From assembly GCF_963678635.1 (NCBI RefSeq), contig NC_087069.1, forward strand, positions 34,369,090 through 34,433,089: a stretch of 64,000 bases of DNA, given 5' to 3'. The DNA is from Symsagittifera roscoffensis (taxonomy: Eukaryota; Xenacoelomorpha; Acoela; Convolutidae). This document shows positions 9,819 through 19,904 of the stretch, piece after piece. Each line of letters starts with the position of its first letter. Position 1 is the stretch's first letter. The notes under the pieces are model-generated. The model was not told the origin of the DNA and searched no databases. It saw nothing but the letters and a program-made list of their open reading frames with translations. A program made the translations under genes and the position numbers.

Positions 9819-10601
9819 TTAATGGAAAAAGGTTTTTTTATGCGAGTGTTGTTTGAATCTCTTTTGTTCAGTATTATTTTTTATCCATTGCGAGTATGGA
9901 ATTGGTTTAAAAGTGGATGTGCCTAGTAAATCAACTTCGTAGTGATAATTTTGGCAATCTAAATAGAGTGAAAAATGTTGTAGATTATTTATTTGTGATT
10001 GATCAATGTCAGTTTTTACTGCATATTTGCATTCTAGTCGGGGCGATGTTTCATCTTTTGCGAGATAAAATTTAATATTTTGTGGTATTTCAACTAAATT
10101 TTTTCGTGTAAGTAATTCAGGTGGCGCATTTTGACTTATTGTATCTGGTAACGCAAGGTTTTTTCCTGCTGTCCAAACTATATGTAGGTTTGAAAACTTC
10201 ATTAGAATTAGTTGAAATCTATAAATTCTATGATTTGGATTTAACTTTCGTGTAAAGAGAAATATAATTGGTTTGTGATCTGTGAATAGAACTGTTGGGT
10301 GCTTTGATCCAAGTATCGGAAACTCATATTCTGTGAGTGTATAAACTATAGCTGTACATTCTCGCATTAGAGTTGAGAGTCGTAGCTCTGCTTGAGTGAA
10401 CAATCGTGAATTTGCTGATATAAGATTCATTTTATTTGTTCCACTATGTGATTGTAGCAATGCTGCGCCGATGCCAAAATTTGAAGCATCGCACAATGCA
10501 TAGAATGGTTGATTTGGATCTGGAATTGTATTTGAAATTTGTTCAGTTAAAATTTTTTTTAATGTCTTCAAATCTTGATTGATGTTCAGTGGTCCATTCA
10601 A
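9819..10601 (-). pseudogene. Reverse transcriptase RNase H domain
   Basis: 260 codons. It shows the Ty3/gypsy RNase H landmarks: Cys-Asp-Ala-Ser-Asn with Gly-Ile-Gly-Ala (residues 38-48), the Arg-Glu-Cys-Thr-Ala-Ile helix Glu (about residue 82), and Phe-Thr-Asp-His-Lys-Pro (about residue 108). The Met start is an artefact, because the preceding thumb/connection sequence (10602-10800) reads in another frame. A shift inside an A-rich run near 10550 separates them. A tether of about 100 residues leads towards integrase. Confidence 0.85.
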
Positions 10602-10801
10602 AATTGTTTTGTTGTCTGAGGATATTTTAGAAGGGTCTTAAGTAAAGTTGCATTTTGTAAACATATCTAATTAGGAAATTTAAGATTCCAAGGAATTCTT
10701 GGATTTTATTTTTTTTTGTAGGTGGCTGAAGTTTTTGAATGGCATCAATGCGTGATTTTAATGGAGTGATAGTTTCTCGTTCTATATTATGTCCTAAAAG
10801 T
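10602..10801 (-). pseudogene. RT thumb/connection remnant
   Basis: Between the RT and RNase H frames, a third phase encodes sequence typical of the Ty3/gypsy thumb: a Leu-Leu-Gly-His block, then Gln-Glu-Phe-Leu-Gly-Ile-Leu-Asn-Phe about 35 residues later. It contains at least one nonsense codon (about 10636). Two frameshifts therefore bracket this segment, at about 10805 and about 10550. Confidence 0.6.
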
Positions 10802-11938
10802 TTAACGCGTGTTAGACAGAGCTGCCTTCAGATTTTTGTTCTGAAGTATTTTATGATACTGTTCTAAAACTGTAAACATTTCTTCTTTAGTTTGTGATTG
10901 CATAAAAGCATCATCTAAGTATGTGATTGCATTTTTCTTCAGTATTAGTGGTCCAAAAATTTTACTCATAAAAGCTGAAAAAGCTGCTGGTCCTATGGAT
11001 ATTCCATAGAAAAAGCGTTTGAATTCAAATTGTTGATTTCCAATAACAAATTGTGTTGAACGTCGTGATTGTTCATCTAGTGGCATTTGATTATAAGCAC
11101 TATTCATATCTGCGGTTGTGAAATATTTACCATTTATCTTTGTTAAGATAACATGTATGGGTTCAATAGGCCAATTGCATTTTGATTCGTCGATTAGTGA
11201 ATTGAGGTATCTAGCGTCTAAAACTACTTTCAGTGATTCACCTTTTGCTAGAAGGATAACAGGGTTGATAAAAGTGTTACCTTTTGGTTGTTCTTCCTTA
11301 TTTACTGGTGAGAAAATTTCGTATTGTTCTAAAATGTCAAGTAATCTGTTTACCTTGTCATGTAAGTGATTTGGTACTTTACTGGCTCTTTGTTTTTTGA
11401 AAACTGCGTCGGGTTTTAACGGGAGATGTAGTGATGAACTAATTTTTCCAACATCAAATTTTGATGTTGCGTAGACTGTTGAATGTTTTAACAGTTGTTT
11501 TGCTAATTTATCAAATTCAATTTGTGTATTTTGTGAATGTTCAAAATTAAACATTGTTAAAAATTTTTGTTGTTCTTCCGTGTAATTTGTTATATTGAAA
11601 ATTGGTTTGAAATATGGTGTTCTTGTGAAGTAATCTGTGTTTCTTTTTTGATTACTTATTATATTATATAAGGATAATTCTCCGTAAAGAATTGTTGATT
11701 GGCAAACATCTAATAATTGGAGTTTAATATTAACGCGGTAGGCTACTTCATTTATAGGTGAAATTGTAGCATTTGTTTCACAATATCCTAAAAGCCCTAA
11801 GGGTAATGTTACTTGATATGGTGTATTATTATACACGTGTAATGAAATGATGTCGGAATTCGTGTTTTTCGAATATTTTATAGATGAGATCGTAATTTTG
11901 AAAAATTTGTGGATAGGTTTAAATTCGAAGTCTGACAT
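10802..11938 (-). pseudogene. Retroelement reverse transcriptase
   Basis: 378 codons without internal stops. The N-terminal 150 residues are likely the protease-RT linker. From about residue 190 the fingers and palm follow: Asn-Pro-Val-Ile-Leu-Leu-Ala-Lys, a Val-Val-Leu-Asp-Ala-Arg motif A region, Phe-Thr-Thr-Ala-Asp-Met with Ser-Ala-Tyr-Asn-Gln, Gly-Ile-Ser-x-Gly-Pro-Ala-Ala-Phe, and the catalytic Tyr-Leu-Asp-Asp (about residue 343). Catalytic aspartates are intact, but the frame ends prematurely by frameshift before the thumb. It copies element RNA into DNA in the family; this copy cannot. Confidence 0.9.
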
Positions 11939-12563
11939 AAAAAATTGTTGTTTATTTTGACTTTTATTATACTGTTGAACTTGTTTTATGGAAAATTATA
12001 TATATATTGCCTGATAGTGGTTTCAGGTGTTTTCGTTGTTGATTGTAAATGGGGTAAGATTTTGAGAAGAATGGTGGTTGTTTGTTTAATCTTTGGAAGA
12101 ATGTTAGGGCTGTGTTTTTTGTTTTTGTGTATTTATCTTTGATATGTATCCTACTATGAAAATTGTTGATTGTTGGTATTTATTTAGATATAAATGGTAT
12201 GCCAATGATATTGTGTTAAATATTAGTTATATGAAATATTTGTTTAAATGGTTTGTTTAAAATTTTGTTTTCTCCATTGTTCTTGTAGGAAGAAGGAATA
12301 ATTGGATTTTTCCATAATTTACTAATGTTGATCCTTGTGCTGTTGCTAATTTACTAGAGTTTTCAAGGAGTGTTAATTTTGGATGCAGTGTTTTGATTTC
12401 GTTCCATGTGGGAATTTTAATTTTGTTTGATTCTGCTCCTTAGTCAAATAAAAAATCAATATCAAGATCTGGTGGTTGAAATTCTTTGTTTCTTGGCCTT
12501 TCTAAGAGAAATGGAATTATCCAAGTTTTTTCTCTTGGTTGTTCTTTTTGTATATTTTGATAA
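11939..12563 (-). pseudogene. Retropepsin-like protease remnant
   Basis: Between about 12470 and 12300 a frame encodes a retropepsin-like start. Two hydrophobic residues and Asp are followed by a TAA at 12440-12442, where aspartic proteases have Ser/Thr, then Gly-Ala. About 30 residues later come Ala-Thr-Ala-Gln-Gly and a beta-rich segment. The active-site D-[S/T]-G triad is thus broken. From 12290 to 11939 the sequence is stop-rich in all - frames, representing a decayed linker to RT. Confidence 0.6.
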
Positions 12564-13511
12564 TTATGTTTTGTGTTTGAGCATTGTGTTTCGTCTTTTT
12601 TTTTCGGGATTAATTACCGTGTTAATTCCGTTTACTTCTTGTGTAGTTTGTGTGTTATCAATGGGTCCAATATAGTAATTACGAAGGAGGAGTTCCAATT
12701 GATTTTCATATATATGTGAAGTAAAAGGTTGTTCATATATGATAGGTTTATAGTCTTTTTCGACTGTTATCATATTTACAGAAATGTTATTATCTGTATC
12801 ACTTTCTGTATCTGACGATTGACAATTTATATGATTTAGTTGTAATTCGTTACTTCCTGTGTCATCAATACCTGGGGGGTCTGAAGTTGTTTCTTCATTT
12901 GTCTGCTTTTGATTAATGTGTCTTTGATGTTTTGGCGTGCTACTTCTGTATCGATGTTTAGAATCAGGATAGCGGTTATTATTCCTATGTGGTGGTTGGG
13001 AATAACTTCTGTATCGATTATTGTAACTTGGGTTTCGATTTTGTGAATTTTTTTGTGATCTGTTTGGATAATGATCGTTTGATCTGTGATAGTTTGATCT
13101 ATTATATGAATTATTCCTTGATCTATTGTTTGGATAATTCTGATTTCGATTGTTTGAATAACTTCTATTTCTATTATGTTGATAGTTTCTGTTTCTGTTG
13201 TAATATGAGTTTCGTGATTGATTATTGGAATGGTGTCTATTCCTTGGGTTTGATTGGGAACTGGATCCAGAAACAAATTCTGTTGTATTGGAATTCGATC
13301 GTGAATAGTTACTTTGGTTATTTTGGCTATTCGATCGGTTATATCTATTTTGTGAGAAATTTCGTGTATTTCCTCGTTCGGGTGATCTACCTCTATAACT
13401 TGAGTTATATGGTGATTGATTCCTTGTGTAATTTAAGTTGCTCGGAAGTGGTTTTCCTGAACTGTTATTACTATATATGTTTTTGTTTGGTAGATTTTGG
13501 TCTTTTTTCAT
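12564..13511 (-). pseudogene. Asn/Arg/Ser-rich nucleocapsid tail
   Basis: 315 codons. Residues 30-205 are a striking low-complexity segment of repeating Asn-Arg-Asn, Tyr-Asn-Arg and Arg-Ser units. An acidic region (Asp-Thr-Glu-Ser-Asp-Thr-Asp) and a more globular C end follow. It sits directly after the CCHC knuckle and before protease, so it is the C-terminal part of Gag or the Gag-Pro junction, probably binding RNA through its basic residues. A long open frame on the opposite strand (12989-13636) is a mirror of this biased composition. Confidence 0.6.
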
Positions 13512-13583
13512 ACATTGATAGAATGATTTATTTCGTTCTTGGTACTTTTGAGGTTTATTCTGATTTTCTTGTTGTTTTTGTCT

Positions 13584-13625
13584 ACAATCGGAATTACTGT
13601 GTCCGTATCGTCGGCAATAATTACA
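13584..13625 (-). other. CCHC zinc knuckle of Gag nucleocapsid
   Basis: The - strand encodes Cys-x2-Cys-x4-Gly-adjacent-His-x4-Cys (Cys-Asn-Tyr-Cys-Arg-Arg-Tyr-Gly-His, then Cys five residues on), the canonical retroviral zinc knuckle that binds genomic RNA. All four metal ligands are intact. It is in a different phase from 12564-13511, so another frameshift lies near 13512-13580. Confidence 0.85.
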
Positions 13626-13920
13626 CCATTTTTTGAAGGATGGTTTGCCTTTAAAGTTTGGATGTTTTTCATAGATATTTAGTATTTCAGTGATTTTTCA
13701 ATCAGGTCTGTGTTTGATTCTTGTATGTTTTTTATATGTGTAGTATTTGTTTCAATCCGATTAACATATTGTAGTTTTAGATTTTCTGTTTCTTCGAGTT
13801 TCATTGTAATTTCCGCTTGTTCTTGTTTGTCTACTAATTTTCAAAAATCTAAATCTGGTTCTCGAATTGAGGAAGGATGAGATGCTCTCTTTTTTTTAGT
13901 TATTTTCCTTAATTGAGGTG

Positions 13921-14862
13921 TTAAGTCATCATCAAAATTTCTGTCATTTTTGTGTTTTTGTAATCATGTGTATTAAGTGAATATGCTTTTTGAACTAGTG
14001 TTTCGATTCGTACTGCTAAGTGTTTAATTGTTTCATTTGGTAATCTGCGGATTTCGTTGCATAAAACTCTTTGATGTTGTTTGTTTCTTTCAGAATCAAA
14101 CATTTTTGAAAATTCTTGTGTGAATCTTTTCCAGTCTGATTTTGTTTCTATGGGTAAGACTGAAAACCATTTTTGAGCTGCGCCATCTAGGGTTGTTTTT
14201 ATTAGCGCTGTGCGTCTATATATCCAATTTTGATGTAGTGGCGTATTAATTGGTTCGGGTCCTATATTTAAAATTAAATTTGCTGTTACTGCAATTAGAT
14301 AATCTTCTACAGAATATTCAGGGTCTGTTCATGTGAATACCATTAATGGTTTATTCGATGTTATTGATGATCCACCCATGAGGTATGGATTCATAGTCAT
14401 CTGTAGTGATTCTGCGGCATTTGGCATTTGTGAAAAATTTGAAAGTTGATTTTTTGTGATTTCAAGTTTCTGAAGGTAATATGGAAGCGGTATTTCATTT
14501 TGCATTTGTGTTGGTTGATAAGAATGCATTAACATTGGGTTTTGTGGTTGTATTGGGTAAAAAGATTGTGTGTTAAATGGGTTTTGTATATGCATTTGTT
14601 GTGGATTTTGTATATCTGTTGATTTTTGTGGGTAAATTTTCATATTTTGAGATGGTTGAGATTGTCGCGGTCTCTGTGTGCGATAATCTTTAGTATATGG
14701 TGCAAAATTATCTGGTTGATGAGAATCATCGTCATCAGATGATAAATAGTTTGTATTATATGGTGTATGTTGTTTATTTTTATTTTGTTGAACAAATGGG
14801 TAATTTTCACTATAATCCTGTGTAGGTTGTGGATTATCTGGAAAATTTAGTGAGATGGTCAA
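13921..14862 (-). pseudogene. Gag, N-terminal tail and capsid-like domain
   Basis: The first part (14862-14329) is Gln/Pro/Asn-rich and ends at a TGA (14331-14329). The same frame continues to 13921 with the retrotransposon-gag signature: Ala-Ala-x-x-Trp-Phe, then Trp-Lys-x-Phe-x-x-Glu-Phe, then Leu-x-x-x-x-Gln-x-x-x-Glu/Arg-type helices (about 14200-13990). This domain forms the particle shell in related elements. The TGA is a single nonsense lesion in an otherwise continuous frame, and a frameshift follows near 13930. Confidence 0.75.
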
Positions 14863-14900
14863 TGTTTTTGGGAGATTCCAATAAGGGGAACATACGTGAT

Positions 14901-15330
14901 TTAAATTTTATGTGTTCTTTTGGGGAGGTTGGTTTGTTCTTGGTTGGTGAGCATAATTATAATTGTGTTCTGCAAAAGTGTATCTATGAACGGTTTTCGT
15001 GTTTTTGACGGTTTTGTCATTGGTCTATACGTTTGATAGTCCATATGTGAATATTTTGGAGCAAACGAAGGTTTAACGGTTGATTGTAAGGTTACCTGTG
15101 TTAGTGATGTATTTGTATTTCTTGGTGTTGTCAGATTGGGGTGTATTGCTGAAATACTCTGTTGTGTAGTTGTTGTTATTGTTTGGACGATTTTTTTCAT
15201 TTATGAAGTGTGATGGTGTTTGAATATCTTGTTGTGTAAGATTTTTAGTTCCATTGAGGTTTTCATTATGTATGACTGTTGAATTTAAGCTGTTATTTCG
15301 TGTATCAGGTAAAGATGTATTATAATTCAA
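14901..15330 (-). pseudogene. Thr/Asn-rich ORF fragments before gag
   Basis: Two overlapping frames (15330-15073 and 15200-14901) encode Asn/Thr/Ser/Gln-rich low-complexity protein. They lie between ORF-b and the gag Met. A likely reading is a disordered N-terminal extension of Gag split by a frameshift. No domain is recognised, and no start is clearly favoured. Confidence 0.35.
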
Positions 15331-15493
15331 TGGTGTTGCATCAATGGTTAATGGTACTACTATTACATAATCTCTGTGAAAAGATATTGTACTTATTGCT
15401 TGACTCGAGATAGCTTGTGGGATATTTAGACATGCTAGATGAGACCAGTCAGGGTCCCAAACGTAATCTGATTGTTCTGAAAGAACGGTGTCG

Positions 15494-16165
15494 TCATTGG
15501 CATTTTGAGGTATGAAATTTGTTTCTTGCTTGTGAAATTAAATCTAAATTGTGGGTAAAATAATCAATTATAAACCAACCTAAAATCTTTTGTAAATCAA
15601 GTTTAGTGTTTTGTGAAACATCTTCTTTTGTAAAATTTTCGCAAATTACATGTAGAAATGTTGAAAACACTGTGATTTTTTTTTCGTACTTTTGTATGTT
15701 TGGATGTTTCGGTTGTTGATATACTTTGAACTTCCGATTTTCTAATATAGATATAAAACTATATATTACTGCAAAAACTTCGTTAGTGAATATGGAGTTT
15801 GCTCTTTGTGAATTATGATATTGTATGCTTCTGATATATTCTATGAACACTTTTGAAAATTCTAGTTCAATGTCGTCTGTTTGAATTACATATTTACGAT
15901 GGGCTGTATTTGGTGTGCTGAATTCTATGGTGTAGATTCGATATTGTTGTGTTAGATTACATATGTCTTTCAAATAATGTTCAATAAATTGTCTTTTGAT
16001 TTTTACATCTGGGAATTCTGCTTTGCATGGGCTGATTCCTGGTTCAAACAAATTTACCAGCAAGTTCTTACAAAATCGTGTTTGTCCTCTATCATCGAGT
16101 GAATCTATAAGAAAGGGAAAAACTGATTCTTCATCTGGAGTTTCGTCACTTTGAGTGTGGCTCAT
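15494..16165 (-). CDS. Intact accessory ORF-b of the retroelement
   Basis: A 223-codon open frame with no lesion. The N end is acidic (Thr-x-Asp-Glu-x-Pro-Asp-Glu-Glu). The remainder looks globular and mostly alpha-helical, with four scattered Cys and hydrophobic segments such as Phe-Ala-Val-Ile-Tyr-Ser-Phe-Ile. No known motif was recognised, and it does not look like gag or pol. It overlaps ORF-a by 20 nt, starting inside an A7 run. Its integrity beside broken gag/pol could mean a later origin, selection or chance. Confidence 0.55.
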   Translation of the reverse strand: MSHTQSDETPDEESVFPFLIDSLDDRGQTRFCKNLLVNLFEPGISPCKAEFPDVKIKRQFIEHYLKDICNLTQQYRIYTIEFSTPNTAHRKYVIQTDDIELEFSKVFIEYIRSIQYHNSQRANSIFTNEVFAVIYSFISILENRKFKVYQQPKHPNIQKYEKKITVFSTFLHVICENFTKEDVSQNTKLDLQKILGWFIIDYFTHNLDLISQARNKFHTSKCQ

Positions 16166-16607
16166 TTTTTTGTTTGATGACTGTTAATATATAACTATCA
16201 ATGTGTCTAATTGGTTGATTCCATTTATACAAGTGTACTGGTTTGTATTTATATTGCTTTTTTATTCTTCTTTTTCCTCTTTTTGACGAATTTGAAGGTG
16301 TTTCTGAGTCGGAAAAGTATAATTGATCATGAATGGGACAATTTTTATCTATTGATTCTTTTAATTTGTATAGTTCGTCTAAACAGTTGGCTTCTGATTC
16401 AGAAAATGCGTTTCTATTTTTTGAAAATCTTTTTCGTGTGATTTGTCTTTGTTTGTTTATAATTTTTCTTTTCATTGTTTGTCGCTTTGTTCTAATGTAT
16501 CCAACTGTTTGTGTATGAGGAGTGATTACAAGATCGTATTTTTGGTTATCTATTTCACAATTGTGTAAAACGATTGTTTGTTTATTTCCTAAAGTTTTGA
16601 ATGACAT
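16146..16607 (-). CDS. Intact basic accessory ORF-a of the retroelement
   Basis: A 153-codon open frame. It is strongly basic with three Arg/Lys clusters (Lys-Arg-Gln-Thr-Met-Lys-Arg-Lys, a second near residue 55 and Lys-Arg-Gly-Lys-Arg-Arg-Ile-Lys-Lys near residue 110), which resemble nuclear/nucleolar or RNA-binding signals. It is the first ORF of the element on the - strand. Position and charge recall regulatory proteins of complex retroviruses, but no homology is claimed. It ends in TGA 20 nt after the ORF-b start. Confidence 0.5.
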   Translation of the reverse strand: MSFKTLGNKQTIVLHNCEIDNQKYDLVITPHTQTVGYIRTKRQTMKRKIINKQRQITRKRFSKNRNAFSESEANCLDELYKLKESIDKNCPIHDQLYFSDSETPSNSSKRGKRRIKKQYKYKPVHLYKWNQPIRHIDSYILTVIKQKNEPHSK

Positions 16608-17640
16608 AAAGTTTAGGATGAGGGATGCAAGAAGTTGTTAGTTATTTCTATTTTCCTAGACTGTTAGTCCTTACAATTTTTTGGTTAGCTGAACCTGGGT
16701 CTTTTTGTTCAGGGTTGGAGAGAAAAGTATATCGATTCCGAAGAATGGTTTTCTACTTTCTCGTGGCTAGTCTAAGTTAAGGTGTTAACTTACTTAATCT
16801 TACTTAGGGGTAGTGATTGTGTTCAAGGGTTGGAGAATAGTAAATCGATCCACAGGGTCCAGGTATAACTAGAACGCAAGCAGTTAGTTAGATACTATTT
16901 CAAACTTACTAAATCTAAGATCTATCCTGGGTCTGGTAAGAGGAGGGTTCAAGTGAAGTATGAATAACCGAAGTTCTTCACTGTTTGTCTTAATTTGAAT
17001 GGTTGGTTTTATTTAAAAATTTCTATTAGTCCTGGGTCTTTTGAAAAGGTTGGATAGTGAATCGACGTTTGAGGTCATTAGACACTTGCTAAGTGGGTGA
17101 GGGAGAACAAAATTGTTCTTGTTGATCCAAGGATAGGCCTTGATGATCAGGTTCTAAATTTAGTGAAATAGAAAATTTATAAAGATCCAAGGATAAGCCT
17201 TGATGATCTGATTTTTAAGTTAAGTGAATTTAAGTTTAGAATGGTTTAAATTTATTAAATAAAAAGATTTAGTTTTTTAATGATGTTTAGTGAGCTTATG
17301 ATTGCTATTATGTTTAGGTGATGAAGCTGGGACCACAGATGATTTTATGATTACTAACAATTTATTGTCATGCTACTAATTTTTATTTTTGTTTTCAATA
17401 AATATTTTTCAAATATGTTTTATATAATACTGCAGAAATTAGGAAAACGATCTGAGATCTTTTTATCAATCGCTATTGTACATTAATAATTTTGTTTAGC
17501 GCCTGAAATGGTCATGAAGATTTACTTCAAAACTTTATGTTTGCAAATGAAAATCTAAATTCATTGCTAATAAGATTCTAAATATAAAAGTTTGTGTTGG
17601 CTTTAGCAGTACAACCATAAAACTAAATGGTAAGTTTCTA
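16608..17640 (-). other. Retroelement 5' leader / candidate LTR region
   Basis: Non-coding. It contains short internal repeats: a 'cctgggtct' word at about 16692, 16929 and 17032, and a near-duplicate block at 17133-17165 and 17183-17215 ('gatccaaggata..gccttgatgat'). A promoter/LTR is expected here for the - strand element. I found no second copy to prove it and no clear tRNA-complementary primer-binding site, so boundaries are unknown. Confidence 0.3.
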
Positions 17641-17689
17641 CGTAGTCGCATGTCGTCTCTTGTCGAGGTCTTCTTCCAATACCGGGTAG

Positions 17690-17891
17690 GGCTCTTTTTC
17701 ATTTTCCCCCCCACCTCACACGAGCTTCAATATATTAGTGTAACGAGTGGTTTTACGAGGTTGAGTATGAAGACCAAATATGTTTGTCGTGGCCTTATTA
17801 GTCTGTATGTAAATTTTCATAACAATCGGACAATGTGATCAACAAACTTACATGAAAAAATTTGCAGGTGGGGGGAAAAGGAAAAAGAGCC
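17690..17891. mobile_element. hAT-like MITE, family 1, complete, 202 bp
   Basis: The ends are inverted repeats: GGCTCTTTTTC on the left and its complement GAAAAAGAGCC on the right, extended by C- and G-rich tracts. It is flanked by perfect 8-bp duplications CCGGGTAG at 17682-17689 and 17892-17899. There is no coding capacity. An 8-bp TSD with short TIRs is typical of hAT-derived non-autonomous elements. It interrupts sequence that may belong to the retroelement leader. Confidence 0.9.
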
Positions 17892-17899
17892 CCGGGTAG

Positions 17900-18400
17900 T
17901 TCTAGTATTGTTCGGAATATCGGCTCTGATATATTGAGTCGTAGAGACATTTCAATTAAGTTGTTATCGTGTAACATTTTGAAAATGTTTTGTCTAAATT
18001 CTAATCTATATTTGGTTATTTCTAAGCTATTAAGGTCTTATTCGAGACTTATGGTCGCACCAGATAAGTTAGAACCGATGTGGTTAACTCATAGAGTAAT
18101 TTCGGATAGGGTACACCGTCTGCTCGTCACGCTATCTTATTTTCGGCCGGATAGATTCGTGCAACTTCTTAGTCTAATACCGATCCTATTCTTACTCTTA
18201 TATCTACTAGTCTCAGGGTGTTTAACTAGTCTCTGCTGGGCTCAATAGATCTAGAGTATACTGGCTTATTGCAACTGCTGAAGTTCTCTTGGAGAGAAAA
18301 CTAAATTCTAAGTTAAATTCAAATCTCTCTGGTGCTGAAATGACAAGTAAATTCAGCACTTACAAATAAGCGGGTTGTTATTTGGATGGATTATGATTGG
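17900..18400. other. Non-coding stretch between two MITEs
   Basis: No gene is supported. A 128-codon + frame spanning 17862-18248 crosses a MITE end and has no recognisable features. The stretch may continue the retroelement leader interrupted by the MITE at 17690. Confidence 0.3.
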
Positions 18401-18617
18401 GGCTCCTTTCCAGTTCCCCCCCCCCTTTGTTAAATTACAAAAAGAGATGTTCAAAAATTGTTCACACGGCAATTTTCATGTTAGAAATGTTGTGAAATTT
18501 TGTTCAGCTGTTCACGCTGACACGTTTTAATGCAGTTTATAACATTAAAAATTTTTTAAAAAGACTTTCATATCATGAATTTCAGAAAAAATGGAAGGGG
18601 GGAACTGGAAAAGAGCC
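18401..18617. mobile_element. hAT-like MITE, family 2, complete, 217 bp
   Basis: The left end GGCTCCTTTCCAGTTCCCC and the right end (complement of GGCTCTTTTCCAGTTCCCC) form TIRs of about 20 bp with one internal mismatch. It is flanked by perfect 8-bp duplications ATGATTGG at 18393-18400 and 18618-18625. The interior differs from family 1. A 5'-truncated relative lies at 22395-22548. Confidence 0.9.
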
Positions 18618-18734
18618 ATGATTGGTTAATATTAAATATTTTACATTGGTAAAATATCTAATTTATCCAATAATAAAATGTAGTTTAGATCAGGTTCCAG
18701 AATTATCGATTTGTTCACCACGCTTAATTTCAAT

Positions 18735-18800
18735 GCATTGCGACAACGTTGAATAGACTTTTCAAAATTGAATTTGAAAGGGGGGAACTTGAAAAGAGCC
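18735..18800. mobile_element. MITE half-element, family 3
   Basis: The right end (…GAAAAGAGCC) plus about 55 bp is the inverted equivalent of 20576-20642; both contain a matching block with 'caaattcaattttgaaaag'. No second terminus is seen at either place, so these are fragments. Another possible family-3 left end begins at 28404. Confidence 0.6.
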
Positions 18801-19458
18801 GGATTTTCGAGTGAACATATTTGAACTGATTTCTCTTTGGCTTGTAAAAAATTGTTTATTTTCTGTTTCATTTACAAAATTTTTCTTACTGTTTTATTTT
18901 TTGGGGTAAACCCACCCCGCCCCACTTAATCCCACTAATGTTACTCCCTTCCATTCACCTACTACCCTCCCTCACCTCTACCCCCCTACACACATTTACA
19001 CTGCAAACATTAAAGTGGCCTTGAGCTTACGTAGGGGCAATTGTGGAAAAGTTCAAATTAAATTGGGTGTTAAAACTGAGAAAAGGGTTGAGAGTATGCC
19101 AAAAAATGTTTTGTAAAAGTTATGGAAAAGTGTGTGGGCTTAGAAGCCGAGCAGGCTGTGAGTATCGAAGAAAAAATTGGAAAATTTCCAGAAAAAATTT
19201 AAAAAAATTGTTATGTTTAATAAAAAATATAATTGGTTATAATGGAGTTTGAATTGATTATAATCAATATGAAATCATTAAAAAAACTGAACAAAAATGG
19301 TATAAAACCGATTGCGTGGTCTTAAAGTGTAATTACAATTAATTCTGATGGCAAAATATTGAATACAAAAAGCAAATATAATCGATTAATTTCCATGGAA
19401 CAGCGTTCAATGTACTTTTGAAAGATTGGTTTCCTTATTTAGAATAGAACCGTTTTAC
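18801..19458. other. Non-coding, C-rich then A-rich
   Basis: 18900-18995 is unusually C-rich (repeated 'cccacc/ccctcc' words) in an AT-rich region. The rest is A-rich with Asn/Lys-type random frames. No following exon of the C-type-lectin gene was found here, although it should lie downstream on the - strand. Confidence 0.3.
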
Positions 19459-19904
19459 CTCAAGCCCTTTGATCGACATGAGAGTAATGCTTGCCGGATA
19501 CTCAGTCGTTCCACTCGACCACTGATCAGTTTGAAGCATTTTCTTCCCTTTACATCAATCACAGAGAATTTGTCACATCTCCAGTCACACTCAGTTTTTT
19601 GACAGTCGAGCTCATCGACTGACAAATCTTTTTTACAATAGGTTGAGTCCATTAAATTGCTGCACTTCGCATCACAATCGGCTACTCCGTCGCACTTTTT
19701 TTCAAAAGGAATCCAACGCATGTTTGGATATGGGCACATAAAATGACCCGGAACAACTTCCTGTTTAAACGGATCTAGAGTTGTTGTGGTTGATTGCGAT
19801 GGTGATGTAGGTTTCAGAAAATGTCGAGGTGTAAACAACGGAGCGTCTTTAGTAGAAAAAATCGTTATAAGAGCCGCAACTACTATGATTGTGGCCAAAA
19901 TCAT
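19459..19904 (-). CDS. First exon of a type II membrane LDLa/C-type-lectin-like protein
   Basis: 446 nt from the second of two in-frame Mets (19904), chosen because an acceptor AG ends one base upstream of it. Residues about 3-18 form an uncleaved signal-anchor helix, followed by a Pro/Ser/Thr stalk (about 20-45). A Cys-rich segment resembles LDL-receptor class A (Cys-Asp-Gly-x-x-Asp-Cys-Asp). The start of a C-type-lectin-like fold follows (Lys-Cys-Phe-x-Leu with Ala-x-x-x-Cys-x-x-x-Gly-Leu). The exon closes at Leu-AG|GTAAAA, a good donor in phase 2. The remaining lectin exons are not in reach, so it is partial or an orphan exon. I infer an extracellular adhesion or recognition role. Confidence 0.6.

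Larger units (their letters stand above)
1896..17400 (-). mobile_element. Env-bearing Ty3/gypsy-like LTR retroelement, copy B, degenerate
   Basis: On the - strand the order is ORF-a (16607-16146), ORF-b (16165-15494), gag (about 15330-12564), protease (about 12470-12300), RT (11938-10802), RNase H (10601-9819), integrase (9690-8192), two tiny membrane ORFs (7347-6928) and a proline-rich/envelope-like region (6900-2219). RT before RNase H before integrase is the Ty3/gypsy/retrovirus order. Most large frames carry stops or frameshifts, so this copy is dead. No matching pair of LTRs is visible; the 3' end is either lost at the 1896 junction or lies outside. Both outer boundaries are approximate. 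Confidence 0.85.

Noticed and set aside
12989-13636. 215-codon + strand ORF rich in Tyr, Asn, Cys and Phe
   Set aside because: It is the exact antisense of the Asn/Arg-rich gag tail; its composition is a mirror of that bias and it has no motifs.
16608-18400. Possible LTR of the retroelement
   Set aside because: No second copy in the window, no convincing TG..CA limits and no primer-binding site; kept only as a candidate leader.
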